The notes under the pieces were generated by a model. It was given only the letters and a program-made list of their open reading frames with translations. It ran no database searches and was not told the DNA's origin. A DNA stretch of 64,000 nucleotides from Halomonas sp. (GTDB taxonomy: Bacteria; Pseudomonadota; Gammaproteobacteria; Pseudomonadales; Halomonadaceae): positions 186,001 through 250,000 of the forward strand of contig NZ_JAJUFQ010000005.1 in the NCBI RefSeq assembly GCF_029263665.1, in the 5' to 3' direction. The position numbers were made by a program, and so were the translations under genes. Positions 17,514 to 25,423 of the stretch are shown here, piece by piece; position 1 is the stretch's first letter; each line of letters starts with the position of its first letter.

Positions 17514-17981
17514 TCAGGCAAAACCCAGGCGCTGGTGCCACTCTTCAATGCTCTCCTCAGGATACTCAGCAAAGAACTTGTCGTGCTCATGAGGGGCTAC
17601 CTGAACCCAATCAGGCTTGCTTGCCAGCATCAGATGCACGTTTTCCGGTGGTACTGGCAATTCGGTGTCGATGGCCGAGGCAAAGGGATGCACAAGCTCT
17701 GGCCAATGTGGATCATAGACCCACAATGCTGTGGCACAATGCCGGCAGAAATGACGCTCCCCCGAGCTGGGCTCGCCATCGATGACGGCATGGTAGATGC
17801 CTTTATGTTCACTTCCTTCGACCTGAAGGGTCGCGGCCTGACCACTCAGGTTGATGGCATAGCCACCACCGCCTGCCGTCTTGCGGCAGATCGAGCAATA
17901 GCAGCGTTGATAGGGATAAGGGTGTGGGGACTCGACACTGAATGTCACCGCACCGCAGTGACAGGAACCTTGCAGCAACAT
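17514..17981 (-). CDS. GFA family (glutathione-dependent formaldehyde-activating enzyme-like) zinc protein
   Basis: A 155-residue protein of the GFA/CENP-V fold. Zinc ligands are visible as SCHCGAVTFSV near the start, CYCSICRK about 25 residues later, and FCRHCATALWVYD further on. The C-terminus has the usual PENVHLMLASKPDWVQV and a late HEHDKFFAEYP. True Gfa activity (S-hydroxymethylglutathione formation) is proven only for some members, so the role here is uncertain. It lies about 50 bp upstream of the nucleotidyltransferase-fold gene on the same strand. Confidence 0.88.
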   Translation of the reverse strand: MLLQGSCHCGAVTFSVESPHPYPYQRCYCSICRKTAGGGGYAINLSGQAATLQVEGSEHKGIYHAVIDGEPSSGERHFCRHCATALWVYDPHWPELVHPFASAIDTELPVPPENVHLMLASKPDWVQVAPHEHDKFFAEYPEESIEEWHQRLGFA

Positions 17982-18105
17982 GGCTTGCCTCCTGGAACAG
18001 GATGGTGGCTATCAGCGTAGCGGATAGCGAATCTTGCGGATCACCACCTCGGGCAAATTACCTACTGCATTTTTTACCCTGCTGCACACTTACCTTACAG
18101 CTCTC

Positions 18106-18753
18106 TCACCTTACTGCACTCTCGAACAGCTGATTCACTTCGCGATCATCAACCCCCAGTGTCAGTAATATCTGCTTTTGAGCGGCCTCCAGTACACTCA
18201 TGCGTTCCTGTTCGTCAGGCAGGCTTCTGGCGATGGCGACCGCGCCAACCAGTGAGGCGAGAATGGCGCGTGACTTCTCCGCGATCGCTTCCCGGTTCGG
18301 CTCGAATGGAAGCTTTTTCAGCCGGCTCAAGGCAATCAGGCGAGTCTCGAGCATTTTTTTCATGCGCAGATAGGACGCTTCGAACAGCACCTTGATTTCA
18401 GCATTGTCGTTGCCTAGCTCGTTGAACAGTACGTTTTCAGGGCCAGGCTTGCTCTTGCGCTCCAATTCCCGAAGGTTGCAGTAGTTGGCCACGAGAGCCG
18501 TCAAGTGCTTGACCGATAATGGTCCCTTGACGAGACGCGCAGCACGACTGTGCTTCAAGGTTTCACTGATGGAAGCACGGTACAGCGCTTCCTTGGACTC
18601 AAAATGGGCATAGAAGGCACCATGCGTCATCTTCGCCAGTTTCATGATCTGTCCGATCGAGACCTTGTTGAAACCGTAGCGACAGAACAGTTCAGTGGCT
18701 GAAGTCAGAATACGTTCTCTGGAACTTGCCTTGTGAGTAGCGGAATATGGCAT
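18106..18753 (-). CDS. TetR-family transcriptional regulator
   Basis: A 215-residue repressor. The N-terminal TetR helix-turn-helix reads RILTSATELFCRYGFNKVSI and then LAKMTHGAFYAHFESKEALY. The C-terminal ligand domain is of AcrR-C type with LERKSKPGPENVLFNELG. It is divergent from the FabF gene about 150 bp away, which it may control together with itself. The ligand is unknown. Confidence 0.87.
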   Translation of the reverse strand: MPYSATHKASSRERILTSATELFCRYGFNKVSIGQIMKLAKMTHGAFYAHFESKEALYRASISETLKHSRAARLVKGPLSVKHLTALVANYCNLRELERKSKPGPENVLFNELGNDNAEIKVLFEASYLRMKKMLETRLIALSRLKKLPFEPNREAIAEKSRAILASLVGAVAIARSLPDEQERMSVLEAAQKQILLTLGVDDREVNQLFESAVR

Positions 18754-18902
18754 GACGTCCTCGCCATCATGGAACCTGGGAAAACACTCGCGAAATCATC
18801 CAACAATATCATCGTGCTATCTGAATATTATCTTGATCATATAAAGCCCAGTGATAGCGTCACGATGACATTTGGTTTCAGGAGCAGTTTTCAGGAGGTC
18901 GT

Positions 18903-20171
18903 ATGAAATCACCTATAGTCATCACCGGCATGGGCATGGTCAGCCCATTGGGTTGCGGCGTCAAGGCCGTTTGGGAACGCTTGGTGTCAGGGCGCTCAGG
19001 AATCGGCCTCATTTCACGCTTCGATACCAGTGCTCTGCCCATCAAGATAGCGGGCCTGGTTCCGGAGATTGCTGACGATGACGAGGCCGGACTCGACCTT
19101 GACCAGGTCGTCAGCCCCAAGGAACGCCGCAAGCAGGATCTGTTCTCCTTGTATGCTCTGGCAGCCGCAGAGCAGGCTTTGTCCCAGGCGAACTGGTTTC
19201 CGAAAGATGCGCAGGGCCAACGCGCCACGGCAACCATCATCGCAACGGGAATCGGTGGATTTCCGACCATCACCCAAGCCCAGAACACCCTGACTCAGCA
19301 AGGTCATCGACGCTTGTCACCTTTTACGGTGCCAGCCTTCCTTGCCAACATGGCAGCCAGCCAGCTGTCGATTCGTCATGGCTTCCGCGGCCCCTTGGGT
19401 TGCCCTGTCACGGCTTGTGCAGCAGGCCTGCAAGCCATCGGCGATGGCATGCGCATGATACGCAGCGGAGAAGCTGATGTTGCTCTGGTCGGTGGCGCCG
19501 AGGCCTGTGTCGACCCGCTTTCCCTGGCGGGATTTCATGCGCTCAAGGCACTGTCGACCGAGCAGCAGGCGCCAGCCAGCGCTTCTCGCCCTTTCGATCA
19601 GGCACGCAATGGTTTCGTCATGGGGGAAGGAGCGGGATTGATGGTCATCGAAACCCTCGAGCACGCCCTGAAGCGTGGCGCCACGCCATTGGCCATTGTC
19701 AGCGGCTATGGCACCAGCGCTGACGCTTACCATATCACGGCAGGCCCGGAAGACGGTTCAGGTGCCGCCGATGCTATCCACACGGCGTTGCGCATGGCTG
19801 AGCTGGCGCCCAGGGACATCGGCTATATCAATGCCCACGCCACATCCACTCCGGTGGGTGACAGGGCCGAAATTGCTTCGCTCCGGCGCGTCTTTGGTGA
19901 TGACCTGCCCAATATCCCGATTTCTTCCACCAAGTCCGCGACCGGGCACCTGCTCGGGGCTGCCGGTGGCGTGGAAAGCCTGTTCAGCGCAATGGCCACG
20001 ATGACCAATCAATTGCCGCCAACACTGAACATGGAGAGCGCCGACGCTGACATGCAGGACCTGGATTTTGTCCCAGGCGTTGCCCGGGAACAGGTGACCC
20101 AGCATGTACTATGCAACGGCTTTGGCTTCGGCGGAGTCAATGCCGCACTGATCGTCAGTCGCTTAGCGTAA
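18903..20171 (+). CDS. fabF: beta-ketoacyl-ACP synthase II (FabF-type), stand-alone copy
   Basis: A 422-residue ketosynthase that condenses malonyl-ACP with acyl-ACP in fatty-acid elongation. The catalytic triad is intact: Cys172 in TACAAGLQAIG, His312 in NAHATSTPVGD and His349 in KSATGHLLGAAGG, with Lys344. The length suits FabF. It is not next to fabD, fabG or acpP, unlike the housekeeping copy, so it is likely a second FabF. The start has CAGGAGGTC immediately upstream. A TetR regulator is divergent from it. Confidence 0.88.
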   Translation: MKSPIVITGMGMVSPLGCGVKAVWERLVSGRSGIGLISRFDTSALPIKIAGLVPEIADDDEAGLDLDQVVSPKERRKQDLFSLYALAAAEQALSQANWFPKDAQGQRATATIIATGIGGFPTITQAQNTLTQQGHRRLSPFTVPAFLANMAASQLSIRHGFRGPLGCPVTACAAGLQAIGDGMRMIRSGEADVALVGGAEACVDPLSLAGFHALKALSTEQQAPASASRPFDQARNGFVMGEGAGLMVIETLEHALKRGATPLAIVSGYGTSADAYHITAGPEDGSGAADAIHTALRMAELAPRDIGYINAHATSTPVGDRAEIASLRRVFGDDLPNIPISSTKSATGHLLGAAGGVESLFSAMATMTNQLPPTLNMESADADMQDLDFVPGVAREQVTQHVLCNGFGFGGVNAALIVSRLA

Positions 20172-20188
20172 CGTCTTGGTGGATTAGG

Positions 20189-20244
20189 GCCATGAAAAGC
20201 CGTGGCTACTACGGCCTTTACTACGTACTACGGCTTTTCATGGC
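20189..20244. terminator. 15-bp perfect inverted repeat between convergent genes
   Basis: GCCATGAAAAGCCGT (20189-20203) and its exact reverse complement (20230-20244) are separated by 26 bases that themselves contain TACTACG twice. It lies between the convergent fabF and gntR genes. It could be a bidirectional terminator, although the spacer is long and the stem ends without T-runs, so a small mobile or repeat element is possible. Confidence 0.55.
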
Positions 20245-20258
20245 ACGAGCATGACCTG

Positions 20259-20287
20259 CGCAAAGCTATCGTTACGCAAAGCTATCG
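20259..20287. repeat. 13-bp direct repeat
   Basis: CGCAAAGCTATCG occurs at 20259-20271 and 20275-20287, a 16-bp period, between the inverted repeat and the gntR stop codon. Its meaning is unknown. Confidence 0.5.
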
Positions 20288-20288
20288 G

Positions 20289-20963
20289 CTACATCTCTTC
20301 GACAGTGCGTCGGGTTGCCTCGATCAAGGCGCCGAAGGCGCTGACAGCAGCGGACTCGTTACGCTGTCGCATGGCATCCAACAGTTCGACGTGATGAACG
20401 AAGCTGGCATCAAATACCTGCAGGCGGTCTTCCAGGCTGTCCCAGGAAACATACAGGTCGTCATGCATCAGCCTGATCAGTCCTACCAGCACACTGTTGC
20501 CGCAGGCTTCGTAGATGGCCAGATGGAACGCCGCATCGGCCTCGCTGATACCAAGGAAGTCTTCTTTTTCTCTCGCCCGTTCATAGGCCTTGAGATGCGT
20601 GGCCATTTCCGCGAAAGCCGTCTCCGATCCACGCTGCGTTGCCAGTACAATGGCACGCTCTTCCAGCGCCTGGCGTACATCCAGCATCTCCAGCAGGTGC
20701 TCCTTGGCATCACTCAATCCGAGTGTTTCCAACAGCTGAAAGGTCTTCTGTTCACTGACGAATATGCCTTTGCCATTGATGATCTCGATGATGCCTTCAG
20801 CCTCGAGTTTCTTGAGGCCCTCTCGCAGTGTTGAGCGCCCGACCCCCAGGCGTACCATCCATTCAGATGCCGAAGGCAACTGATCACCCGCCTTGAGCTG
20901 TCTTTCGTTGATCCAGATGCTGATCTCACCAGCAACGGTATCGGATAAATAGAGCCTTTTCAT
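20289..20963 (-). CDS. GntR-family (FCD) transcriptional regulator
   Basis: A 224-residue regulator. The winged helix reads GDQLPSASEWMVRLGVGR and then STLREGLKKLEAEG. The FCD domain shows DADFHLAIYEACGN-like ligands (in this gene EADAAFHLAIYEACGNSVL) and HHVELLDAM. The ATG at 20963 gives the normal short N-terminus before SDTVAGEISIW. The in-frame upstream start at 21059 would add 32 atypical residues. It is divergent from the PLP lyase and NhaC genes and probably regulates them. Confidence 0.85.
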   Translation of the reverse strand: MKRLYLSDTVAGEISIWINERQLKAGDQLPSASEWMVRLGVGRSTLREGLKKLEAEGIIEIINGKGIFVSEQKTFQLLETLGLSDAKEHLLEMLDVRQALEERAIVLATQRGSETAFAEMATHLKAYERAREKEDFLGISEADAAFHLAIYEACGNSVLVGLIRLMHDDLYVSWDSLEDRLQVFDASFVHHVELLDAMRQRNESAAVSAFGALIEATRRTVEEM

Positions 20964-21106
20964 TATCTTGAACAAGCACCCAGTTATTGGTTGGCAACTC
21001 ACCTGATCGAACGTAATCGTATACCTTCGCCGGATCAATTGATGCAAGTCGCGCGCCATGCTAGCTTGACCTATCAGACAGGCTGACAGCTACTAACATA
21101 GATCGC

Positions 21107-22261
21107 ATGACGAGGTACCCATTGGACAGCCAGGATCGCTACATCTGCCATCATGCCTTTGAACAAGACGCAGGCCACCATGGTGCGGTCACTCCGCCAG
21201 TCTACCAGACCAGCATCTTCACCTTTCCTGACCTGGAAACCTTCAGTCGCGCCCAGTTGAAAGAACGCGAACACTACATCTATAGCCGTGGACTCAATCC
21301 CGGCATCAAGCTGGTGGAGCGCAAGCTTGCAGCTCTTGAACGCGGTGAAGCCTGCAAGGCATTTGCCTCGGGCATGGGAGCTATCGCAGCCACGCTGTTC
21401 TCTCTGCTGCGCCAGGGTGACCATGTACTGCGCATCAACCAGACTTATGGCCCGACGGTCGAGTTGCTCGACCAGCTTGGTGTCTATGGCATCACGCATG
21501 ACGGCATTCGTGGCAGCGATGATATCGAGGCCGCGCTACGTCCCACTACCCGTCTCATCTATGTGGAAAGCCCTTCATCCATGCTGATGGAGCTGGCAGA
21601 CCTGGATGCCATCGCTCGTCTGGCCAGAGCCCGGAACATCATCACGGTCATTGATAACACCTGGGCCACGCCGCTGTTCCAGAAGCCACTGCAACACGGT
21701 TTCGATCTTGTCATCCATTCCCTATCCAAGTACATCGGGGGGCACAGCGACGTCGTCGGGGGCGCCGTCATCGGCTCCTTAGAGATGATTGACCGACTGT
21801 TCGCCGTCGGCCATCAACTGCTTGGCGCCGCTCTAGCGCCACATAATGCCGCTCTGGTTCTACGAGGTCTGCGCACCCTGCCATTGCGCATGAAGGAACA
21901 TCAGCACAACGCACTGTGCGTCGTCGAGTATCTCGCTGCCCAGCCCCAGGTGCTGGAAGTCCACCATCCCAGTCTCGCATCAGGCCAGGCTGCCAATTGG
22001 GCAGAAAAGCAGCTCAGTGGCCACACGGGACTATTGAGCTTCCAGATCCAGCAACCGACTTATTCCCGTATCGCAGGCTTCATCGATGCGCTTCAGCTGT
22101 TCCGCATCGGGGTGAGCTGGGGCGGTTACGAAAGTCTCGCGGTGTCGCCCATGCGCCCCGATGGCAGTGGACAGCCACTTATTCGTCTTGCCATTGGGCT
22201 GGAGGACATCGATGACATCGTTGCCGATCTTGCCAGGGGGTTGAACGCCCTCGACCACTGA
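21107..22261 (+). CDS. Cys/Met metabolism PLP-dependent lyase (trans-sulfuration family)
   Basis: A 384-residue PLP enzyme of the cystathionine/methionine gamma-lyase family. Seen are the start HHGAVTPPVYQTSIFTFPD, the substrate-phosphate region SRGLNPGIKLVERKLAALE, the cofactor-stacking segment ASGMGAIAATLFSLL, the Asp in VIDNTWATPLF, and the PLP lysine in IHSLSKYIGGHSDVVGG. Family members split cystathionine, methionine or cysteine conjugates, or sulfhydrylate homoserine esters. The exact reaction is not certain. It shares an operon with an NhaC-type transporter 19 bases downstream and is divergent from a GntR regulator, which suggests inducible catabolism of an imported sulfur amino acid. 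Confidence 0.85.
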   Translation: MTRYPLDSQDRYICHHAFEQDAGHHGAVTPPVYQTSIFTFPDLETFSRAQLKEREHYIYSRGLNPGIKLVERKLAALERGEACKAFASGMGAIAATLFSLLRQGDHVLRINQTYGPTVELLDQLGVYGITHDGIRGSDDIEAALRPTTRLIYVESPSSMLMELADLDAIARLARARNIITVIDNTWATPLFQKPLQHGFDLVIHSLSKYIGGHSDVVGGAVIGSLEMIDRLFAVGHQLLGAALAPHNAALVLRGLRTLPLRMKEHQHNALCVVEYLAAQPQVLEVHHPSLASGQAANWAEKQLSGHTGLLSFQIQQPTYSRIAGFIDALQLFRIGVSWGGYESLAVSPMRPDGSGQPLIRLAIGLEDIDDIVADLARGLNALDH

Positions 22262-22280
22262 GCGCTCAGGAGGATTCCAC

Positions 22281-23774
22281 ATGCCAGCTCAGCAACAATT
22301 ACAACCTGGTTTCGTACCATCGCTATTACTGGTAACCACCATTGCTGTCGCGATCACCTATGGCATCGTCATCTCAGGTCTGCCCACTGAACTGGTGCTG
22401 ATCAGTTGCGGTGCGTTGGCAACGCTTTTCACTATTCTTCATGGCGGCACCTGGCAATCAGTGATGGACATCATGGGCCACAAGATCAAGACAGCCCTGA
22501 CCGCCATTCTCGTGCTCTACAGTATCGGCATGATCATCGGTACCTGGATGATCTCCGGCACCATCCCTTACTTCATCTATCATGGCCTGGAACTGGTGGA
22601 TCCACGTTACCTGTATGTGATGGCCTTCTTCGGAACAGCAATCGTATCGACCTTTACCGGCACGTCCTGGGGTTCCGCCGGCACACTGGGCGTGGCGATC
22701 ATGGGCATCGCCACGGCCATGGACGTCAATCTCGCCATTACCGCTGGCGCGGTGCTCTCCGGGGCCTATTTCGGTGACAAGCTATCACCGCTGTCCGATA
22801 CCACCATCATGGCCTCCATGGTCGTCGGCGTAGATCTCTACCGACATATCCGCCACCTGATGTTCACTTCGTTACCGGCCGCCGTGCTTGCCGCCACCGT
22901 CTATCTGTTGCTGGGCCTGAATATGGGAGATAGCACAGCAACTCCTGCCGCCATTTCGCAAGGTGCCGATCAGATTCGCTCTCTCTTCGATCTCAATCTG
23001 TGGCTGATGCTACCGGTGGTCATCGTGCTGGCCGGCTCCATTCGCAAGAAGCCCACTCTGGTCGTGCTGTTCCTTGCTACGTTATGTGCCATCGTGCTGG
23101 CCCTTACCGTGCAACAGGCACCGCTATCAGCCGTAGCCTCAGCCGCAGTGTCAGGTTTCAATGTCGAGTTGCTGAGCATGATCCACCCGGAAATCGATGC
23201 AGACAGCCTCTTGCCAGCGCTGCTGACCCTGCTCAATCGTGGTGGGCTCTACAGCATGCATGGTGCAGTACTCTTCGTGTTCTGCGCCTTCTTCTTTGCC
23301 TCGGCATTGGAAGCCTCTGGCGTTCTGCAGGTCGTCCTGAACAGGACCCTGGCCTACGTACGCTCCGCCACCGGCACCATTCTTGCCTCGCTGGCGGCGG
23401 GAATGGCCATCATCCTCGCCACGGGCAACAGTTACGTGACCTTCTTTCTGACTCGCGAATTGTTCGCCGAACAATATCGCAAGCGCGGTCTGCACCCGCT
23501 GAATCTGTCACGCAGCCTCGAGGACGGTGGCATGATTCCGGAGCCCCTAGCCCCCTGGACAGTATCGGCGGTGTACATGGCGGCAACCCTGGGCGTAGCG
23601 ACCATAGAGTATGCTCCCTGGGCACTGTTCAACTACCTTGGCCTGGTCTTCTCGATAGTGCTGGCTGTGGCGGGTCCGTGGACGAGATGGTTCGGAGTAC
23701 GGCGCATTGCCGTGGAAGACGACATCACCGAGAACGGTGGCGGAGGACAGGTAGCAGAACCCGTTGCACGCTAG
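22281..23774 (+). CDS. NhaC-family Na+/H+ antiporter-like transporter
   Basis: A 497-residue inner-membrane protein with about 12 helices. The NhaC signatures are TFTGTSWGSAGTLGVAIMG and GAYFGDKLSPLSDTT. NhaC members include Na+/H+ antiporters and the malate/lactate antiporter MleN, so a metabolite/proton exchange is possible. AGGAGG lies just upstream of the ATG. Coupling with the PLP lyase suggests it carries the lyase substrate or product, which is inference. Confidence 0.87.
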   Translation: MPAQQQLQPGFVPSLLLVTTIAVAITYGIVISGLPTELVLISCGALATLFTILHGGTWQSVMDIMGHKIKTALTAILVLYSIGMIIGTWMISGTIPYFIYHGLELVDPRYLYVMAFFGTAIVSTFTGTSWGSAGTLGVAIMGIATAMDVNLAITAGAVLSGAYFGDKLSPLSDTTIMASMVVGVDLYRHIRHLMFTSLPAAVLAATVYLLLGLNMGDSTATPAAISQGADQIRSLFDLNLWLMLPVVIVLAGSIRKKPTLVVLFLATLCAIVLALTVQQAPLSAVASAAVSGFNVELLSMIHPEIDADSLLPALLTLLNRGGLYSMHGAVLFVFCAFFFASALEASGVLQVVLNRTLAYVRSATGTILASLAAGMAIILATGNSYVTFFLTRELFAEQYRKRGLHPLNLSRSLEDGGMIPEPLAPWTVSAVYMAATLGVATIEYAPWALFNYLGLVFSIVLAVAGPWTRWFGVRRIAVEDDITENGGGGQVAEPVAR

Positions 23775-23817
23775 CCGACTGCTCTCTCTACACCAAACAC
23801 AAGTCTGCGCCAAAACA

Positions 23818-23857
23818 CACAAGGCCCCGATGACAAGGATGTCATCGGGGCCTTGTG
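23818..23857. terminator. 18-bp perfect bidirectional terminator
   Basis: An uninterrupted 18-bp stem (23818-23835 with 23840-23857) closes on an AGGA loop, between the convergent nhaC-like and DUF1080 genes. The stem contains AAGGCCCCGATGACA and its complement. It is the strongest hairpin in the window. Confidence 0.85.
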
Positions 23858-23887
23858 CATTGTGTCAGCTTTTCAGTTCCCGCCTCA

Positions 23888-24703
23888 TCAGCTCTCGCTA
23901 TCAGACTCGCCACTCAACGGCCTGACCCAGATATTGCGATAGCTGACATCGGCGTCATGATCCTGGAGATACAGCGGAGCACAGTCATGTGCGGTGTACT
24001 GCGGCTCTCCAATCCATTCCGTATTGCCTTGGATCTCGACATGATTCTGCACCAGCACGCCGTTGTGCAGCACACTGACATAGGCTGGTGATTCGAGCTC
24101 GCCGCCAGTACCGAAGCGTGGAGAGGTGAAAATGATATCGTAGCTCTGCCACTCCCCCGGTGCCCGTGAAGCGTTCACCAACGGGATATGCTGCTTGTAG
24201 ACCGATGCGGCCTGGCCATTGGCATAGGTAGGATTGTCCCAGGAATCCAGTACCTGCACTTCATAACGCTCCTGCAGGAAGATGCCACTGTTGCCACGAT
24301 CCTGGCCATCGTAGCCTTGCGTGTCGGCAGGTGCGCGCCATTCGACATGCAATTGCATGTCACAGAATGCGTCCTTGGTACGGATGCCACCTTGTCCCCG
24401 GGCAACGCTGACAGCCCCATCTTCGACCTGCCACGCTGCTGCGCCGCCCTCCTCGCCTTCCCAGGCATCGAGGTTGGTACCATCAAACAGCACGATGGCA
24501 TCGGACGGAACCTGCCCCGGTTCCGCCGAGACTTTCTCTGGTACAGGCTCCCATACTTCCGTCTTGGCGGCCTGCTGCTCTTCCGGTGTCAACTCTTGCG
24601 CTGATGGTTCATCAGACGCCAGCACGGTACCACCAGATACGCACAACAGCATGCAGGCGGCTCCCAGCCGGGAAAATCCACGAAGAGACGAGCTCTGCGG
24701 CAT
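23888..24703 (-). CDS. exported DUF1080 protein (3-keto-disaccharide hydrolase domain)
   Basis: A 271-residue periplasmic protein. A signal peptide (GAACMLLCVSGGTVLA) leads to an acidic linker and a DUF1080/PF06439 beta-jelly-roll domain: IVLFDGTNLDAWEG, DMQLHVEWRAP, GNSGIFLQERYEVQVLDSW, and VLVQNHVEIQGNTEW. This family is now named 3-keto-disaccharide (3-keto-glucoside) hydrolase because characterised members cleave 3-oxidised glycosides. It lies downstream of a GMC dehydrogenase and its small subunit, which would supply such 3-keto sugars. Confidence 0.85.
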   Translation of the reverse strand: MPQSSSLRGFSRLGAACMLLCVSGGTVLASDEPSAQELTPEEQQAAKTEVWEPVPEKVSAEPGQVPSDAIVLFDGTNLDAWEGEEGGAAAWQVEDGAVSVARGQGGIRTKDAFCDMQLHVEWRAPADTQGYDGQDRGNSGIFLQERYEVQVLDSWDNPTYANGQAASVYKQHIPLVNASRAPGEWQSYDIIFTSPRFGTGGELESPAYVSVLHNGVLVQNHVEIQGNTEWIGEPQYTAHDCAPLYLQDHDADVSYRNIWVRPLSGESDSES

Positions 24704-24720
24704 GACAACACCTCCCTGTC

Positions 24721-24745
24721 AGCGGCCCCTGTCGACGGGGCCGCT
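24721..24745 (-). terminator. 9-bp hairpin between DUF1080 and small-subunit genes
   Basis: AGCGGCCCC and GGGGCCGCT pair around a 7-base loop, between the end of the small-subunit gene and the DUF1080 start. Without a T-run on the minus strand it may be an intercistronic stabiliser or a partial terminator. Confidence 0.45.
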
Positions 24746-24841
24746 TTCAATGAATGACATATCGAGAATCAAGTTGAACAATGCATGACGACGCATACGA
24801 CATAGCACATACGGCTATGGATTGTGCTGAAGGCAAACGGA

Positions 24842-25423
24842 TCACGTCGCCCAGGCTGGCTCTCCCGGCTGGTAGGTCAGATTGCCATCGTAACGCCCGG
24901 GCACCGCCACGTAGTTCAATACTTCTGTGGCACCGACCTTCGAGGTAAAGAAGCCGAACAGCGTGAGCTGCTTGATCAGGGTAAAGCCATTGGTCACGCC
25001 GGTCTCATCATCGATGCTTGGTTCGATCCCCTTTTCCTGGAGTTCGGCCAATGCCTCTTTGTCGAGGACAGCGATGAGCTCTTCACGCTCATTGGCATCC
25101 AGCTCCATGAAACTGCGCCCATACTTCTCGTCACTACGTGCTTGAATGCCACTGACACCCTGCAAGAAGATGGCACGCTGTTCCTCGGTGTAACAGTCAC
25201 GTACGAACACCTCCATGAACTCGGCCACCTTGGCGTCCTTGGCGCCTGGGGTTTGCGTACGGGGCAGGATGGTCTCCGAGACTTCTTCCAGGATTCCACG
25301 CTGTTCAGCATTGAACAGCACCTTTTCACCATCGCCCGCAGCCCAGGTGAACATGGCATTGCCACCCACCATGGCGGCGCCTGTAGCCACGGCAATCATC
25401 TTCAGCAGTTCTCGACGCTGCAT
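24842..25423 (-). CDS. gluconate 2-dehydrogenase subunit 3-like small subunit of GMC dehydrogenase
   Basis: A 193-residue protein with a twin-arginine signal (QRRELLKMIAVATGAAMVGG). The body matches the gluconate 2-dehydrogenase subunit 3 family: LFNAEQRGILEEVSETILP, then GAKDAKVAEFMEVFVRDCY and LTLFGFFTSKVGATEVLNY. In glucoside 3-dehydrogenases this hitch-hiker subunit carries the co-folded flavoprotein through the Tat system. The ATG at 25423 overlaps the GMC stop (TGATG), confirming coupling. The cytochrome c subunit seen in some relatives is absent here. Confidence 0.87.
   Translation of the reverse strand: MQRRELLKMIAVATGAAMVGGNAMFTWAAGDGEKVLFNAEQRGILEEVSETILPRTQTPGAKDAKVAEFMEVFVRDCYTEEQRAIFLQGVSGIQARSDEKYGRSFMELDANEREELIAVLDKEALAELQEKGIEPSIDDETGVTNGFTLIKQLTLFGFFTSKVGATEVLNYVAVPGRYDGNLTYQPGEPAWAT

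Noticed and set aside
20202..20834. Plus-strand 210-residue reading frame
   Set aside because: It lies antisense to the GntR gene, and its product has no family features. The real gene on the other strand has full GntR/FCD motifs.
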